A DNA stretch of 64,000 nt from assembly GCF_013433315.1 (NCBI RefSeq), contig NZ_WXVV01000007.1:1-64000 (forward strand). The letters run 5' to 3'. The stretch is from Pseudomonas crudilactis. Lineage in GTDB: Bacteria; Pseudomonadota; Gammaproteobacteria; Pseudomonadales; Pseudomonadaceae. Each line of letters opens with the position of its first letter. Position 1 is the stretch's first letter. The notes below the pieces were generated by a model that was not told the DNA's origin, did no database searches, and saw only the letters and a program-made list of their open reading frames with translations. Shown here piece by piece: positions 25,142-33,398 of the stretch. Made by a program: the position numbers and the translations under genes.

Positions 25142-25191
25142 GTTCCAGTCGGGTTCTTCGTTCGACCAATGGTGGTCGACGTTACTGGAAC
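25142..25191 (+). other. Nested hairpin in the leader of the 74-residue gene
   Basis: GTTCCAGT (25142-25149) pairs with ACTGGAAC (25184-25191), enclosing TCGACCA (25162-25168) pairing with TGGTCGA (25173-25179). The element ends 54 bp before the ATG at 25246, consistent with a structured RNA leader. Confidence 0.45.
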
Positions 25192-25245
25192 GTTTTAACG
25201 TTGCACGGTTCTTATCCGTGTCATTTGTAGGAACACCTAATAACT

Positions 25246-25470
25246 ATGTCTACTCAAATCCACACTCAGGATGCCATTCGCACCCTAACCAACGCTTTTG
25301 CACCGATGAACTGCCTGATCATGGCCGCTCGCAAAGGCTGCTTCAGTTTCACACTGGTCAACGAACACGGTATCGCCCGCCACAGCGAGCGTCTGTACCC
25401 CGATCAATACTCCAGCGCCGAACCGCTGCAGGCCGTGATCGACCGTACCCGTCAGGCACTGGTTGCCTGA
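25246..25470 (+). CDS. Small conserved protein of unknown function
   Basis: 74 residues (MSTQIHTQDAIRTLTNAF to VIDRTRQALVA). No domain is recognised. The composition is balanced, with two cysteines (NCLIMAARKGCFSFTL) and a C-terminal helix. AGGA lies 13 bases before the ATG, which is a long spacing. A strong terminator follows at 25493-25522, and the long region upstream may be its leader. Good codon bias and the terminator support a real gene; function unknown. Confidence 0.75.
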   Translation: MSTQIHTQDAIRTLTNAFAPMNCLIMAARKGCFSFTLVNEHGIARHSERLYPDQYSSAEPLQAVIDRTRQALVA

Positions 25471-25492
25471 AAGCCGAAAAGGCTGCAAAAGC

Positions 25493-25522
25493 AAAAGCCC
25501 CGCACAAAATGCGGGGCTTTTT
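25493..25522 (+). terminator. Terminator of the 74-residue gene
   Basis: AAAAGCCCCGC (25493-25503) pairs with GCGGGGCTTTT (25511-25521), followed by further T residues, 22 bp after the stop. Confidence 0.9.
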
Positions 25523-25743
25523 ATTGCCCGATGTTTCAATTTTCACCCTTGGCGCCTAAGCACTATCCGATATAACGGTTATAACTCGAAGCCGGAAATA
25601 TTTTAAAAACAGGCCTTTACGTCGCGAATATGACACTACACTTCAACTCAAGCGGCGTGACCCGCTTGCGGCGAGCCTGAACCGATCCACTGCTGCCAAG
25701 CCCCCTTCAGGACTCGCCATTCATAACAAGATCCGAGGGTTTT

Positions 25744-26226
25744 ATGGGTATCGCTGCCAGCGAACTGTGCCGCTACGTGATCCGTCCTACGCTGATCTAC
25801 CTGGGACGTCACAGCGCGACTGCCGAATCTCTGCTGCTGGGCATCGCCGCCAGCCAGTCAGCCCTTGGTTCCGCCCTGCATGACCGCCGCGGCCACGGGC
25901 TTTACCGCATCGCCGAGCACCGCCATCAAGCCCTGTGGGATGATTACCTGGCACTCGATCCGGAACGCGCCAGCCTGGTTCGCGGACTCGCCAGTCAGCA
26001 TGCATTCCTGACCGGCCCACATCTGGAATTGACGGTAAATCTGCGTTACGCCACCGCCATCGCCTGGCTGCTGGTCGAAGAGCAAAACCCCATCCTCCCC
26101 GATTCCAACGATTTGCTGGGAATGGCGCGTATCTGGCGCCAGACCTTTCAACCCCAAGGTCGCCTGCGCGACTTCACTTACGCCTGGCACACCTGTGTTT
26201 CAACGGTGAATCAGGTCGCCTGCTGA
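25744..26226 (+). CDS. Conserved Pseudomonas protein of unknown function
   Basis: 160 residues, mostly helical. It opens with GIAASELCRYVIRPTLIYLGRHSATAESLLLGIAASQSALG and later has HGLYRIAEHRHQALWDDYLALDPERASLVRGLASQ. It resembles short phage-neighbourhood proteins in style, but I recognise no family. GAGGG precedes the ATG. It is 146 bp upstream of the FadL-type gene in the same direction. Function unknown. Confidence 0.75.
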   Translation: MGIAASELCRYVIRPTLIYLGRHSATAESLLLGIAASQSALGSALHDRRGHGLYRIAEHRHQALWDDYLALDPERASLVRGLASQHAFLTGPHLELTVNLRYATAIAWLLVEEQNPILPDSNDLLGMARIWRQTFQPQGRLRDFTYAWHTCVSTVNQVAC

Positions 26227-26372
26227 CCGACTGGTTTCAGAAGATCGTACAACAGGTCGCGATTTTGGTCGGATTGTCCTACAAAACCGCTCTAACTCAA
26301 GGCATACGGACTATAGCGCTGAGACGAAAATGTTGGTAATTTTCGCCCCGGTGATCACCAGGAGTTCTAATA

Positions 26373-27644
26373 ATGAAAAAAGTCATGCTCAAAACCACCC
26401 TTAGCCTCGCCGTTACCATGGCATCCACCCAGATCTTCGCAGCTGGCTTTGCCATCAACGAACACAGTATCAGCGGGATGGGCACTGGTTACGCTGGGCG
26501 ATCTTCTTCTGCCGACGACGCAAGCACTGTTTATGGCAACCCTGCCGGCATGTCGCGCATCAAGCGCGAACAAGTCACCGGCGGTGTGGCATTCCTCGAT
26601 GCAAAAACCGATATCAGCGATGCCAGCTCCAGCCCTAACGGCGGCAGCAACAAAGGCGACATGGTGCCCTTCACCTCCGTACCTATGGGCTTCTACGTCA
26701 AACCAATCGATGATCATTGGGCATTCGGTCTCGGCGTCTACGTGCCGTTCGGCCTGATTACCGATTACGAAAAAGGCTTTGCCGGCCGTTACTTCGGCAG
26801 CAAGTCCGAAGTACAAGTGATCACCTTCCAGCCAACCGTCAGCTACGCCTTCAACGACAAGGTGTCGATCGGTTTCGGTCCGACCATCAACCGCATTGAC
26901 GGCACGCTGGAATCCAACCTGTCGATCACCCAGGCCCTGCCGGACGGCAAGGTCAAGATCAAGGGTGACGACACTGCACTGGGCTACAACGTCGGCCTGC
27001 TGGTACAAGCCACCGACACCACTCGCGTTGGTCTGACGTACCACTCGAAAGTCGACTACAAGCTCGAAGGCGACACCAAGGTCAACTACGGCGCGCTCGC
27101 CGCAGTCGGCCTGGGCGCCAACCAGAAGTACGACGCTTCGCTGAAGATCACCACGCCTGAATCGGTCGACCTCTCGGTTACCCAGGCAATCAACGATCGC
27201 TGGAACGTGTATGCCGGTACCACGTGGACCCGCTGGAGCCAGCTGGAAAAAATCACCGTCAAGAACTCCGGCGTACAGCCGCTGCTGGCCGGTCAGTTCG
27301 GCGAGATCACCGAAGACCAGAACTGGCACGACTCCTGGGCTTATGCCTTGGGTACTTCGTACCAGTTGAACAAGGAATGGGTGCTGCGTACCGGTCTGAC
27401 CTTCGACCAGTCGCCAACCAACAACGTCGACCGTTCGCCACGCATTCCTACCGGCGACCGGACCATTTTCAGTATCGGTGCCGGCTGGAGCCCGACCGAA
27501 GACCTGACCATCGACGTCGCTTACTCGTACCTGAAAGAAGAGTCGGTGAAGATCCGCAACGAAAACAATCGTGGCCAGAGCTACGATGCCAAGTATGAAA
27601 ACTCGGCAAATGGTTTCGGTGTCGGCGCGACCTATCGCTTCTGA
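26373..27644 (+). CDS. OmpP1/FadL-family outer membrane transporter
   Basis: 423 residues with a 23-residue signal peptide (MKKVMLKTTLSLAVTMASTQIFA|AGF). The N-terminus after cleavage, AGFAINEHSISGMGTGYAGRSSSADDASTVYGNPAGMSRI, is the FadL plug-domain signature with the NPAG motif. The rest is a beta-barrel with alternating aromatic strands ending in VGATYRF with terminal Phe. FadL proteins carry long-chain fatty acids or other hydrophobic compounds across the outer membrane. AGGAG precedes the ATG. A strong terminator at 27677-27713 follows. Confidence 0.94.
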   Translation: MKKVMLKTTLSLAVTMASTQIFAAGFAINEHSISGMGTGYAGRSSSADDASTVYGNPAGMSRIKREQVTGGVAFLDAKTDISDASSSPNGGSNKGDMVPFTSVPMGFYVKPIDDHWAFGLGVYVPFGLITDYEKGFAGRYFGSKSEVQVITFQPTVSYAFNDKVSIGFGPTINRIDGTLESNLSITQALPDGKVKIKGDDTALGYNVGLLVQATDTTRVGLTYHSKVDYKLEGDTKVNYGALAAVGLGANQKYDASLKITTPESVDLSVTQAINDRWNVYAGTTWTRWSQLEKITVKNSGVQPLLAGQFGEITEDQNWHDSWAYALGTSYQLNKEWVLRTGLTFDQSPTNNVDRSPRIPTGDRTIFSIGAGWSPTEDLTIDVAYSYLKEESVKIRNENNRGQSYDAKYENSANGFGVGATYRF

Positions 27645-27676
27645 TGCTGTACGGCGAGGCTGACCCCTCGCCCACA

Positions 27677-27713
27677 AAAAAGCCCCGTTCTCTTTGCAGA
27701 GACGGGGCTTTTT
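27677..27713 (+). terminator. Terminator downstream of the FadL-type gene
   Basis: AAAAAGCCCCGT (27677-27688) pairs with ACGGGGCTTTTT (27702-27713), with an extra TCTC/GAGA inner pairing. The T-rich side faces the rightward gene. Confidence 0.92.
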
Positions 27714-27752
27714 ATTGCCTTGAGTTTGCTTCCCGCCACGACACACTTCCAA

Positions 27753-27780
27753 TGTGGGAGCGAGCAAGCCCTCTCCCACA
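27753..27780. repeat. Degenerate REP hairpin
   Basis: TGTGGGAG at 27753 and CTCCCACA ending at 27780 bracket a short REP-like sequence, the second REP subtype of this window. Confidence 0.6.
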
Positions 27781-27794
27781 AAAAGCTCAGCGCA

Positions 27795-28355
27795 TCAGGG
27801 CTTCAGTGGTTTCGAGGCGATAGCCTTCTCGATCGCAGCAATAAATTCCGGATCATCAGGCTTGGTCAGGCTGGAGAAATTGGCGATGACCTTACCCTGG
27901 CGATCGACCACATACTTGTAGAAATTCCACTTCGGCGCGCTACTTTGTGCCGCCAGCACCTGGAACATATGCGTAGCGTCGTCACCACGCACCTTCTGCG
28001 GCTCGGTCATGTTGAACGTCACGCCGTAGTTGGCGTAGCAGACCTTGGCGGTCTCGGCGCTGTCCTTGGACTCCTGCTTGAAGTCGTTGGAAGGGACGCC
28101 AAGCATTTCCAGCCCCTGCCCTTCGTAGCGTTTATGCAGCGCTTCGAGGCCTTCGAACTGCGGCGCGAAACCGCAGAAGCTGGCGGTGTTGACCACCACC
28201 AACGGTTTGTCGGCGTACTGCTTGCAAAGATCGATGGATTCCTTGGCTCGCAACTTGGGCAGCGAGCCCTGCAGCAATTCGGGACAGTCAGCCGCGTGAG
28301 CCAAACCAGTCAACGCCATCAGCAACGCGGGAACAGCACACCAGCGCATCAGCAT
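27795..28355 (-). CDS. Periplasmic glutathione peroxidase-family protein
   Basis: 186 residues from the ATG at 28355, preceded by AAGGA at 8-nt spacing; two upstream ATGs lack this. A signal peptide ([20 protein letters not shown]) directs it to the periplasm. The catalytic motif [24 protein letters not shown] has cysteine at the selenocysteine position, and the [10 protein letters not shown] and [13 protein letters not shown] motifs carry the Gln/Asn and Trp positions of the family. Bacterial cysteine members reduce hydroperoxides using thioredoxin rather than glutathione. It is the third member of a possible unit with the MFS gene and the 40-residue protein. Confidence 0.92.
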   Translation of the reverse strand: MLMRWCAVPALLMALTGLAHAADCPELLQGSLPKLRAKESIDLCKQYADKPLVVVNTASFCGFAPQFEGLEALHKRYEGQGLEMLGVPSNDFKQESKDSAETAKVCYANYGVTFNMTEPQKVRGDDATHMFQVLAAQSSAPKWNFYKYVVDRQGKVIANFSSLTKPDDPEFIAAIEKAIASKPLKP

Positions 28356-28409
28356 GTCGAGCATCCTTGAGCAGTCGTCAGACTTCGACGTTACTCGCCA
28401 CGCCACGTT

Positions 28410-28532
28410 CTAGCAAATGCTCATGCCCAGCTGCATCAGCGCCAGACCGCCCTGATGCCAGCCCCACCACACCAGCGCCAGCAATGCGGCGCCGAGTGCG
28501 CTGATGACGATACGCGGCCAGAGTCGACTCAT
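28410..28532 (-). CDS. 40-residue single-pass membrane protein
   Basis: Start ATG at 28532 overlaps the stop of the MFS gene (TGA 28529-28531) by four bases. The 40 residues run MSRLWPRIVISALGAALLAL then VWWGWHQGGLALMQLGMSIC. Residues ~8-23 are a membrane helix, with Arg and Pro before it and a C-terminal cysteine. The ATGA overlap and the short spacing to the glutathione peroxidase gene suggest a real, co-transcribed gene. It could be a helper for the MFS transporter, but that is inference. Confidence 0.65.
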   Translation of the reverse strand: MSRLWPRIVISALGAALLALVWWGWHQGGLALMQLGMSIC

Positions 28533-29737
28533 ACGGCGCTCGCAGCGGCTTGCAGGCGTGCGACCGGCCGCTCGCGCACCGGCCAGTTCAGCGCGGCCGC
28601 CAGCAGGCTCAGAAGAATCGCCACTTGCCAGATCAAGTCATAACTCCCGGTTCGGTCATACACCACTCCGCCCAGCCAGCCGCCAAGGAACGATCCCAAC
28701 TGATGGAAGAGGAACACGATGCCGCCGAGCATGGACAGGTTTCGTACGCCAAACAAGGTCGCCACCGTACCGTTGGTCAACGGCACCGTCGACAGCCACA
28801 GGAACCCCATGGCCATACCGAACAGGTAGGCCGACGTGGTCGTCACCGGCAGCCACAGAAACAGCGCAATCACCACCGCCCGCAACAGGTACAACGCCGT
28901 CAGCAATCGCGGTTTGGACATGCGCCCGCCGAGCCAGCCAGCGGTGTAGGTGCCGAAGATATTGAACAGGCCGATCAACGCCAGCACCGTGGTGCCAACG
29001 CTGGCTGGCAGATGCTGATCGACCAGATACGCAGGCAGGTGCACGCCGATGAACACCACCTGAAAACCGCAGACGAAAAAGCCAAATGCCAGCAACCAGA
29101 AACCCGAATGCGAGCAGGCTTCGCGCAAGGCTTCGGACAGCGTTTGCTCATGGCCAAGCACCGGTAGCGGCTTATCCTTGAGCATGCTCACCAACGGCAC
29201 GATCAGCGCCACCAGCAGGCCCAGCACCAGCAACGCGGCCGACCAGCCAAGCCAGCCGATCAGACCCAGCGTGCCCGGCAACATGGCGAACTGACCGAAC
29301 GAACCGGCGGCACTGGCAATACCCATGCCCATGCTGCGTTTCTCTGGCGGCACGGCACGTCCTACGACACCGAGGATCACCGAGAACGAAGTACCGGAAA
29401 GGCCAATACCGATCAGCAGACCGGCACTCAGTGACAGCGTCACTGCCGAGTCGGACAGGCCCATGCACACCAGACCCGCCGCATAGAGAACGCCACCGAC
29501 AAGTACCACTTTTGCCGCGCCGAAACGGTCAGCCAGTGCGCCAGTAAACGGTTGTGCCAGACCCCAGATCAGGTTCTGCAAGGCAATGGCGAAGGCAAAC
29601 ACTTCTCGCCCCCAGCCGAATTGCGCACTCATCGGTGACAGGAACAAGCCGAAACCGTGCCGCACGCCCAATGACAATGCCAAAATCAGCGCACTTCCGA
29701 CCAACACCCAACCGCACGTACGCCACATCGATGTCAT
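28529..29737 (-). CDS. MFS transporter downstream of a MarR regulator
   Basis: 402 residues, about 12 membrane helices. SLGVRHGFGLFLSPMSAQFGWGREVFAFAIALQNL and GALADRFGAAKVVLVGG (motif A) place it in the MFS near monocarboxylate/OFA-type exporters. Substrate not predictable. GGAGAAC lies upstream of the ATG. The marR gene is 53 bp upstream in the same direction, with a perfect operator palindrome (29753-29768) between them. The stop overlaps the start of the 40-residue gene. Confidence 0.9.
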   Translation of the reverse strand: MTSMWRTCGWVLVGSALILALSLGVRHGFGLFLSPMSAQFGWGREVFAFAIALQNLIWGLAQPFTGALADRFGAAKVVLVGGVLYAAGLVCMGLSDSAVTLSLSAGLLIGIGLSGTSFSVILGVVGRAVPPEKRSMGMGIASAAGSFGQFAMLPGTLGLIGWLGWSAALLVLGLLVALIVPLVSMLKDKPLPVLGHEQTLSEALREACSHSGFWLLAFGFFVCGFQVVFIGVHLPAYLVDQHLPASVGTTVLALIGLFNIFGTYTAGWLGGRMSKPRLLTALYLLRAVVIALFLWLPVTTTSAYLFGMAMGFLWLSTVPLTNGTVATLFGVRNLSMLGGIVFLFHQLGSFLGGWLGGVVYDRTGSYDLIWQVAILLSLLAAALNWPVRERPVARLQAAASAV

Positions 29738-29752
29738 TGTTGTTCTCCGCTT

Positions 29753-29768
29753 GCGGGTATATACCCGC
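29753..29768. promoter_or_regulatory. Perfect 16-bp palindrome, probable MarR operator
   Basis: GCGGGTATATACCCGC reads identically on both strands and sits 15 bp upstream of the MFS start. A near copy (GTGTATATACCCGC, 30201-30214) overlaps the marR promoter, which ties both sites to the local MarR protein. Confidence 0.85.
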
Positions 29769-29790
29769 TTGAGTTTGGAAAAAACCGGCC

Positions 29791-30195
29791 TCAGGCCAGT
29801 TCATCCAGCAATCTGAGCAAGGTTTCACGCTTCTCGGCACCCAGTCGGTCAATCAACCGCTGCTGCGCCGCTTCCCAGGCCGGCAGTGCCGCTGCCAGGC
29901 GTTGCACGCCGGTCTCGGTGAGCTTGACGATGCGGTTACGCATGTCCTCGCCCTCTGCCAACGCCACCAGTCCCTCGCCTTCCAGCACGCGCAAATTGCG
30001 CCCGAGGGTGCTGCGATCCAGCCCCATGGCTTCGGCCAGTGCCGAGATGCTCGGTTGATCCAGACGCTGCAGATTGCACAGCAAAGAATACTGCGCAACG
30101 TTGATCCCGAAGCCATCGAGAGCGCCGTCGTAATGCCTGCTGACGCCACGAGCGGCGCGACGCAGGTTGGTGCACAAACACTGAGAAGGAAGCAT
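29791..30195 (-). CDS. MarR-family transcriptional regulator
   Basis: 134 residues. The winged helix is clear at ~45-95: NLQRLDQPSISALAEAMGLDRSTLGRNLRVLEGEGLVAL (in part), followed by the wing AEGEDMRNRIVKLTETG. Conserved Asp and Arg of the wing are present. MarR proteins repress exporter genes until a phenolic or oxidant ligand binds. The ATG has no Shine-Dalgarno, and the promoter -10 ends six bases before it, so the mRNA is probably leaderless. The site at 30201-30214 overlaps that promoter and predicts autorepression. Confidence 0.92.
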   Translation of the reverse strand: MLPSQCLCTNLRRAARGVSRHYDGALDGFGINVAQYSLLCNLQRLDQPSISALAEAMGLDRSTLGRNLRVLEGEGLVALAEGEDMRNRIVKLTETGVQRLAAALPAWEAAQQRLIDRLGAEKRETLLRLLDELA

Positions 30196-30200
30196 GATGC

Positions 30201-30230
30201 GTGTATATACCCGCGACTGTGTTAAATCAA
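30201..30230 (-). promoter_or_regulatory. marR promoter with overlapping operator copy
   Basis: On the minus strand TTGATT (30230-30225), a 17-bp spacer and TATACA (30207-30202) lie just upstream of the marR ATG. The operator copy GTGTATATACCCGC (30201-30214) covers the -10. Transcription should begin at or next to the A of the ATG. Confidence 0.75.
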
Positions 30231-30278
30231 GTTACAGATGAGTTTACCCATAACATTTGTGGTGCCTGACAAACCGCT

Positions 30279-30344
30279 ATCGCGAGCAGGCTCACTCCTA
30301 CAGGAAAATGCATTTCAAATTGTAGGAGTGAGCCTGCTCGCGAT
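30279..30344. repeat. REP inverted pair
   Basis: ATCGCGAGCAGGCTCACTCC at 30279 and its inverse ending at 30344 lie between marR and cobS. Confidence 0.9.
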
Positions 30345-30371
30345 GAGGCCGGCATGACCAGTAGAAATCCA

Positions 30372-31103
30372 TCAGACCAAAACCAATCCAACCAACACCA
30401 TCATCTCCAGCAATTCCAGTAACGCACCCGCCGTATCGCCCGTCGCCCCGCCCAACCGCCGCATCATCACCTGCCGCAACCAGACAAACACACCGACCGA
30501 AATCATCAGCGCAACGACAGCGCCAAACCCGGCGATCAACACGCAGCCCAGAGCACTCAAGCCCAGCACCCACCAACCGGCCTTGCGCGGCAAATGATCG
30601 GCCAACGCCTGCCCCAACCCGCCCGCACGCACATATGGTGTAGCCAGAAACAACCCAAGCAACGCCGCTCGCCCGAGCAACGGTACGATCACCAATGCAA
30701 GACCTTGCTGCTGCTCGATCAACGCCAACAACGCAGCAAATTTGAGCAACAACACCAACACCAGCGTCACTACCGCAATCGGCCCGCTGCGCGGGTCCTT
30801 CATGATCGTCAGCGTCCGCTCGCGATCACCAAAACCGCCGAGCCAGGCATCGGCGCTGTCGGCCAGACCATCAAGGTGCAAGGCACCGCTGAGCAACACC
30901 CACACTGTCAGCAACAGTGCCGCATGCAGCAATAACGGCGCGCCGCTCAAGGCGAGATTCAATGCCCACAGGATCACTCCGAACAGCAGGCCCACCAACG
31001 GATAAAACAGCAGTGACCGCCCCAGCTGTTCCGGCTCGGGCATCCCCGGCAAACGAATCGGCAGACTGCTGAGAAATTGCAGGGCGATCCACAGCGGCAA
31101 CAT
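30372..31103 (-). CDS. cobS: Adenosylcobinamide-GDP ribazoletransferase CobS (CobV)
   Basis: 243 residues from the ATG at 31103 (upstream AAGGAAGG). Integral membrane protein with several helices. GALHLDGLADSADAWLGGFGDRERTLTIMKDPRSGPIAVVTL (in part) is the family signature with the conserved aspartates that bind Mg2+. It joins adenosylcobinamide-GDP and alpha-ribazole, the last step of nucleotide-loop assembly. The start is one base past the cobC stop, so the two are coupled. It is the last gene of the cob cluster and is followed by a REP pair. Confidence 0.95.
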   Translation of the reverse strand: MLPLWIALQFLSSLPIRLPGMPEPEQLGRSLLFYPLVGLLFGVILWALNLALSGAPLLLHAALLLTVWVLLSGALHLDGLADSADAWLGGFGDRERTLTIMKDPRSGPIAVVTLVLVLLLKFAALLALIEQQQGLALVIVPLLGRAALLGLFLATPYVRAGGLGQALADHLPRKAGWWVLGLSALGCVLIAGFGAVVALMISVGVFVWLRQVMMRRLGGATGDTAGALLELLEMMVLVGLVLV

Positions 31104-31104
31104 G

Positions 31105-31680
31105 TCAGTAACCTTCCTTGAGCGAACCATCCGCCTCGACCGTCAGCGCAAACACCGCGCCGTGAGCGACTTCAACATTAAGCAGTTGTTCGCGCGGCAG
31201 CCCGCGCGCTTGCGCCAGCAACAGGCGCATCACGCCGCCGTGGCTGATCAGCAACACCCGATCACCAGCGTAGGTATTGTGCAAGCGCGCAACGGCCGCC
31301 AGTACTCGAGAAGAAAACTCGCTGACCGGTTCACCCTGCGGCGGCGTAAACGAATACGGATCGGCCCAGAATAGCCCCAGTGCTTCGGCATCAGTCTCCA
31401 TCAACGCCGCCGCGCTCTGACCTTCCCACGCGCCGAAATGCAGCTCCTGCAGATCCTTGTCCAGATGCACGGACAAACTTAGCTGCTCACCCAGTTCGGC
31501 GGCAAACCGCGCACAACGTTGCAACGGCGAACTGACGATCCGATCCCACGGCCCGCCCTCGACCACCGCCGCACGCATTTGCGTCCAGCCCTTTTCGGTC
31601 AGTGCATCGTCGAGGCTGCCACGCAGACCACCGCCCAGTTCCGTCTCACCGTGGCGCAGCAGATCCAGATGCAAGGTCAT
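31105..31680 (-). CDS. cobC: Alpha-ribazole phosphatase CobC
   Basis: 191 residues from the ATG at 31680, overlapping cobT's stop by ATGA. A histidine phosphatase: [19 protein letters not shown] at the start contains the catalytic RHG, with the second catalytic His in [11 protein letters not shown] and [10 protein letters not shown] between. The enzyme removes the 5'-phosphate from alpha-ribazole-5'-phosphate or the cobalamin phosphate. It is located in the cytoplasm between cobT and cobS. Confidence 0.93.
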   Translation of the reverse strand: MTLHLDLLRHGETELGGGLRGSLDDALTEKGWTQMRAAVVEGGPWDRIVSSPLQRCARFAAELGEQLSLSVHLDKDLQELHFGAWEGQSAAALMETDAEALGLFWADPYSFTPPQGEPVSEFSSRVLAAVARLHNTYAGDRVLLISHGGVMRLLLAQARGLPREQLLNVEVAHGAVFALTVEADGSLKEGY

Positions 31681-32732
31681 GCCGGACGATCCGCCACCGC
31701 CGCTTCGGCGAATGTCGCCATCTGCCCGTGCAGATCGCAAGCCAAGCGCAACAGAGGCACCGCCAGTGCCGCGCCACTGCCCTCGCCCAGACGTAAACCG
31801 AGTTCCAGCAACGGCTCGGCATTCAGGGTTTCCAGCACATGGCGATGGCCCGGCTCGGCACCGCGATGACCGAACAACAACCACTCGCGGCAAGCCGGAT
31901 TCAAACGCACCGCAACCAGCGCCGCGACCGTGCAGATAAAGCCGTCGACCAGCACCGCAACGCCTTCTTGAGCCGCCGCCAGATACGCACCGACCAGCGC
32001 GGCGATTTCAAAACCGCCGAGATTGAACAGCGTCTGCAACGCATCGCCACGCTGCGCGGCATGCAACGCCAGCGCTCGCTCGATCACTTGCGCCTTATGA
32101 CTGACACCTTCGGCATTCAGCCCGGTGCCGGGGCCGGTCAGATGCGCCACCGGGCAATCGAGCAAGGCACAGGCCAATGCGCTCGCCGCCGTGGTGTTGC
32201 CAATGCCCATTTCGCCACCGATGAACAGCTGCGCGCCCGCCGCTTTCGCCCGCAGCAGACTGTCGCGACCGCCCAGCAACGCCAGTTCGCCCTGGGCCTG
32301 AGTCATCGCCGCGCCGAGCACGAAGTTCGCCGTGCCTGCGGCGATGTTCAAGTGGCGCACACCCGGCAGGTTCAGCGCGGGATTCACCGTGCCCAGATCG
32401 ACCACTTCCAGCTGCGCATCAAGCTGCCGCGCCAGCACGCTGATCGCCGCGCCGCCGCTGACGAAGTTAAGCAACATCTGCCCGGTGACTTCCTGCGGGA
32501 ACGCCGAAACGCCTTCAGCGACCACGCCGTGATCACCGGCAAAAATCGCGATCCACACTTGCGAGAGCGTCGGTTTGACCTGGCCTTGCAGGCCGGCCAG
32601 TTGCACCGCGACCGATTCCAGACGCCCCAGCGAACCGGCGGGTTTGGTCAGTTGCTGCTGCCGCGCCGCCGCTTGTTCAACGACGTTGAGATCGACCGGT
32701 TTGCACGGGTTCAGCCACCAGGTTTGAGTCAT
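31677..32732 (-). CDS. cobT: Nicotinate-nucleotide-dimethylbenzimidazole phosphoribosyltransferase CobT (CobU)
   Basis: 351 residues from the ATG at 32732. Signature segments are [24 protein letters not shown] near 70-95, [14 protein letters not shown] near 175, and [11 protein letters not shown]. It transfers ribose phosphate from nicotinate mononucleotide to dimethylbenzimidazole, giving alpha-ribazole-phosphate for the lower ligand. Its substrate can be made locally by BluB in the same cluster. It overlaps cobU by four bases (32729-32732). Confidence 0.95.
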   Translation of the reverse strand: MTQTWWLNPCKPVDLNVVEQAAARQQQLTKPAGSLGRLESVAVQLAGLQGQVKPTLSQVWIAIFAGDHGVVAEGVSAFPQEVTGQMLLNFVSGGAAISVLARQLDAQLEVVDLGTVNPALNLPGVRHLNIAAGTANFVLGAAMTQAQGELALLGGRDSLLRAKAAGAQLFIGGEMGIGNTTAASALACALLDCPVAHLTGPGTGLNAEGVSHKAQVIERALALHAAQRGDALQTLFNLGGFEIAALVGAYLAAAQEGVAVLVDGFICTVAALVAVRLNPACREWLLFGHRGAEPGHRHVLETLNAEPLLELGLRLGEGSGAALAVPLLRLACDLHGQMATFAEAAVADRPA

Positions 32733-33250
32733 AACGCAGGTCCTTTCAGAGTCAGGGGCAGGCCGGCGACGGTCAGGACAACACGCTGACAGCGCTCGGC
32801 CAGAGCTTGATGCAGCCAACCGGCTTCATCGACGTAGCGGCGAGTCAATTCGCCCAGCGGCACGACACCCATTCCGGTCTCGTTGCTGACAAAAATGATT
32901 TCACCCGGCAAGGACGCCAGGCAGTCGAGCAAGGCTTCGCGCTCGGCAGCGAGGCGTTCGGCGTCGTCGAGCATCAACAGGTTGGTCAGCCACAACGTCA
33001 GGCAATCGACCAGCAGGCAATGCTCGGCGCTGGCGGATTCGCGCAGGACGCGGGCCAGTTCCAAGGGTTCTTCAATGAGTGCCCATTCGGCAGGACGGCG
33101 AGCACGGTGATGGGCGACGCGGTCGCTCATCTCGCCATCCAGCGGTTGGCTGGTGGCAATGTAGGTCACGGCCAGGCCGCTATCGCTGGCGAGCTTTTCG
33201 GCCAGACGACTTTTGCCGGAGCGGGCGCCGCCGAGGATCAGTTGGAGCAT
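32729..33250 (-). CDS. cobU: Adenosylcobinamide kinase/guanylyltransferase CobU (CobP)
   Basis: 173 residues from the ATG at 33250. P-loop [15 protein letters not shown] at 7-21, [16 protein letters not shown] with the catalytic His that carries GMP, and [11 protein letters not shown]. It phosphorylates adenosylcobinamide and then attaches GMP. It starts a coupled run with cobT and cobC. A DnaA-box-like TTATCCACA lies at 33255-33263 and a REP pair lies between this gene and cobQ. Confidence 0.95.
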   Translation of the reverse strand: MLQLILGGARSGKSRLAEKLASDSGLAVTYIATSQPLDGEMSDRVAHHRARRPAEWALIEEPLELARVLRESASAEHCLLVDCLTLWLTNLLMLDDAERLAAEREALLDCLASLPGEIIFVSNETGMGVVPLGELTRRYVDEAGWLHQALAERCQRVVLTVAGLPLTLKGPAL

Positions 33251-33291
33251 GGGTTTATCCACAGAGTTATGTGTTGAGGCAATTGGCCTCT

Positions 33292-33380
33292 TCGCGAGCA
33301 AGCTCGCTCCCACAGGGTTATGGGGTGCAAACAGAATTCATGACCAACCGGGCCATTGTGGGAGCGAGCTTGCTCGCGAT
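33292..33380. repeat. REP inverted pair inside the cob operon
   Basis: TCGCGAGCAAGCTCGCTCCC at 33292 and its inverse ending near 33380 fill most of the cobQ-cobU gap, interrupting the otherwise overlapping operon. Confidence 0.88.
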
Positions 33381-33398
33381 GAGGCCATTAAATTCACC

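Larger units (their letters stand above)
24286..25245. other. 960-bp region without a convincing gene; structured 3' end
   Basis: By eye this segment is poorer in G+C than its neighbours and shows no codon bias in any frame. It holds a DnaA-box-like inverted pair (24394-24412), an A-run and T-run region near 24483-24520, two copies of CGTTACAGG (24531 and 24573), a small hairpin CCTTCG/CGAAGG (24961-24979), and a nested hairpin at 25142-25191 just before the next gene. An open frame of 125 codons at 24618-24995 on the minus strand lacks a ribosome site and looks random. The region may be a long 5' leader or encode an untranslated RNA for the rightward small gene. Confidence 0.5.

Noticed and set aside
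25119..25559. 146-codon plus frame crossing the 74-residue gene
   Set aside because: It runs through the leader hairpin, the real gene and its terminator in another frame.
31677..32789. Plus-strand frames of over 300 codons within the cob region (for example 31839-32789)
   Set aside because: They are antisense shadows of cobT and cobQ, caused by high GC at third positions.
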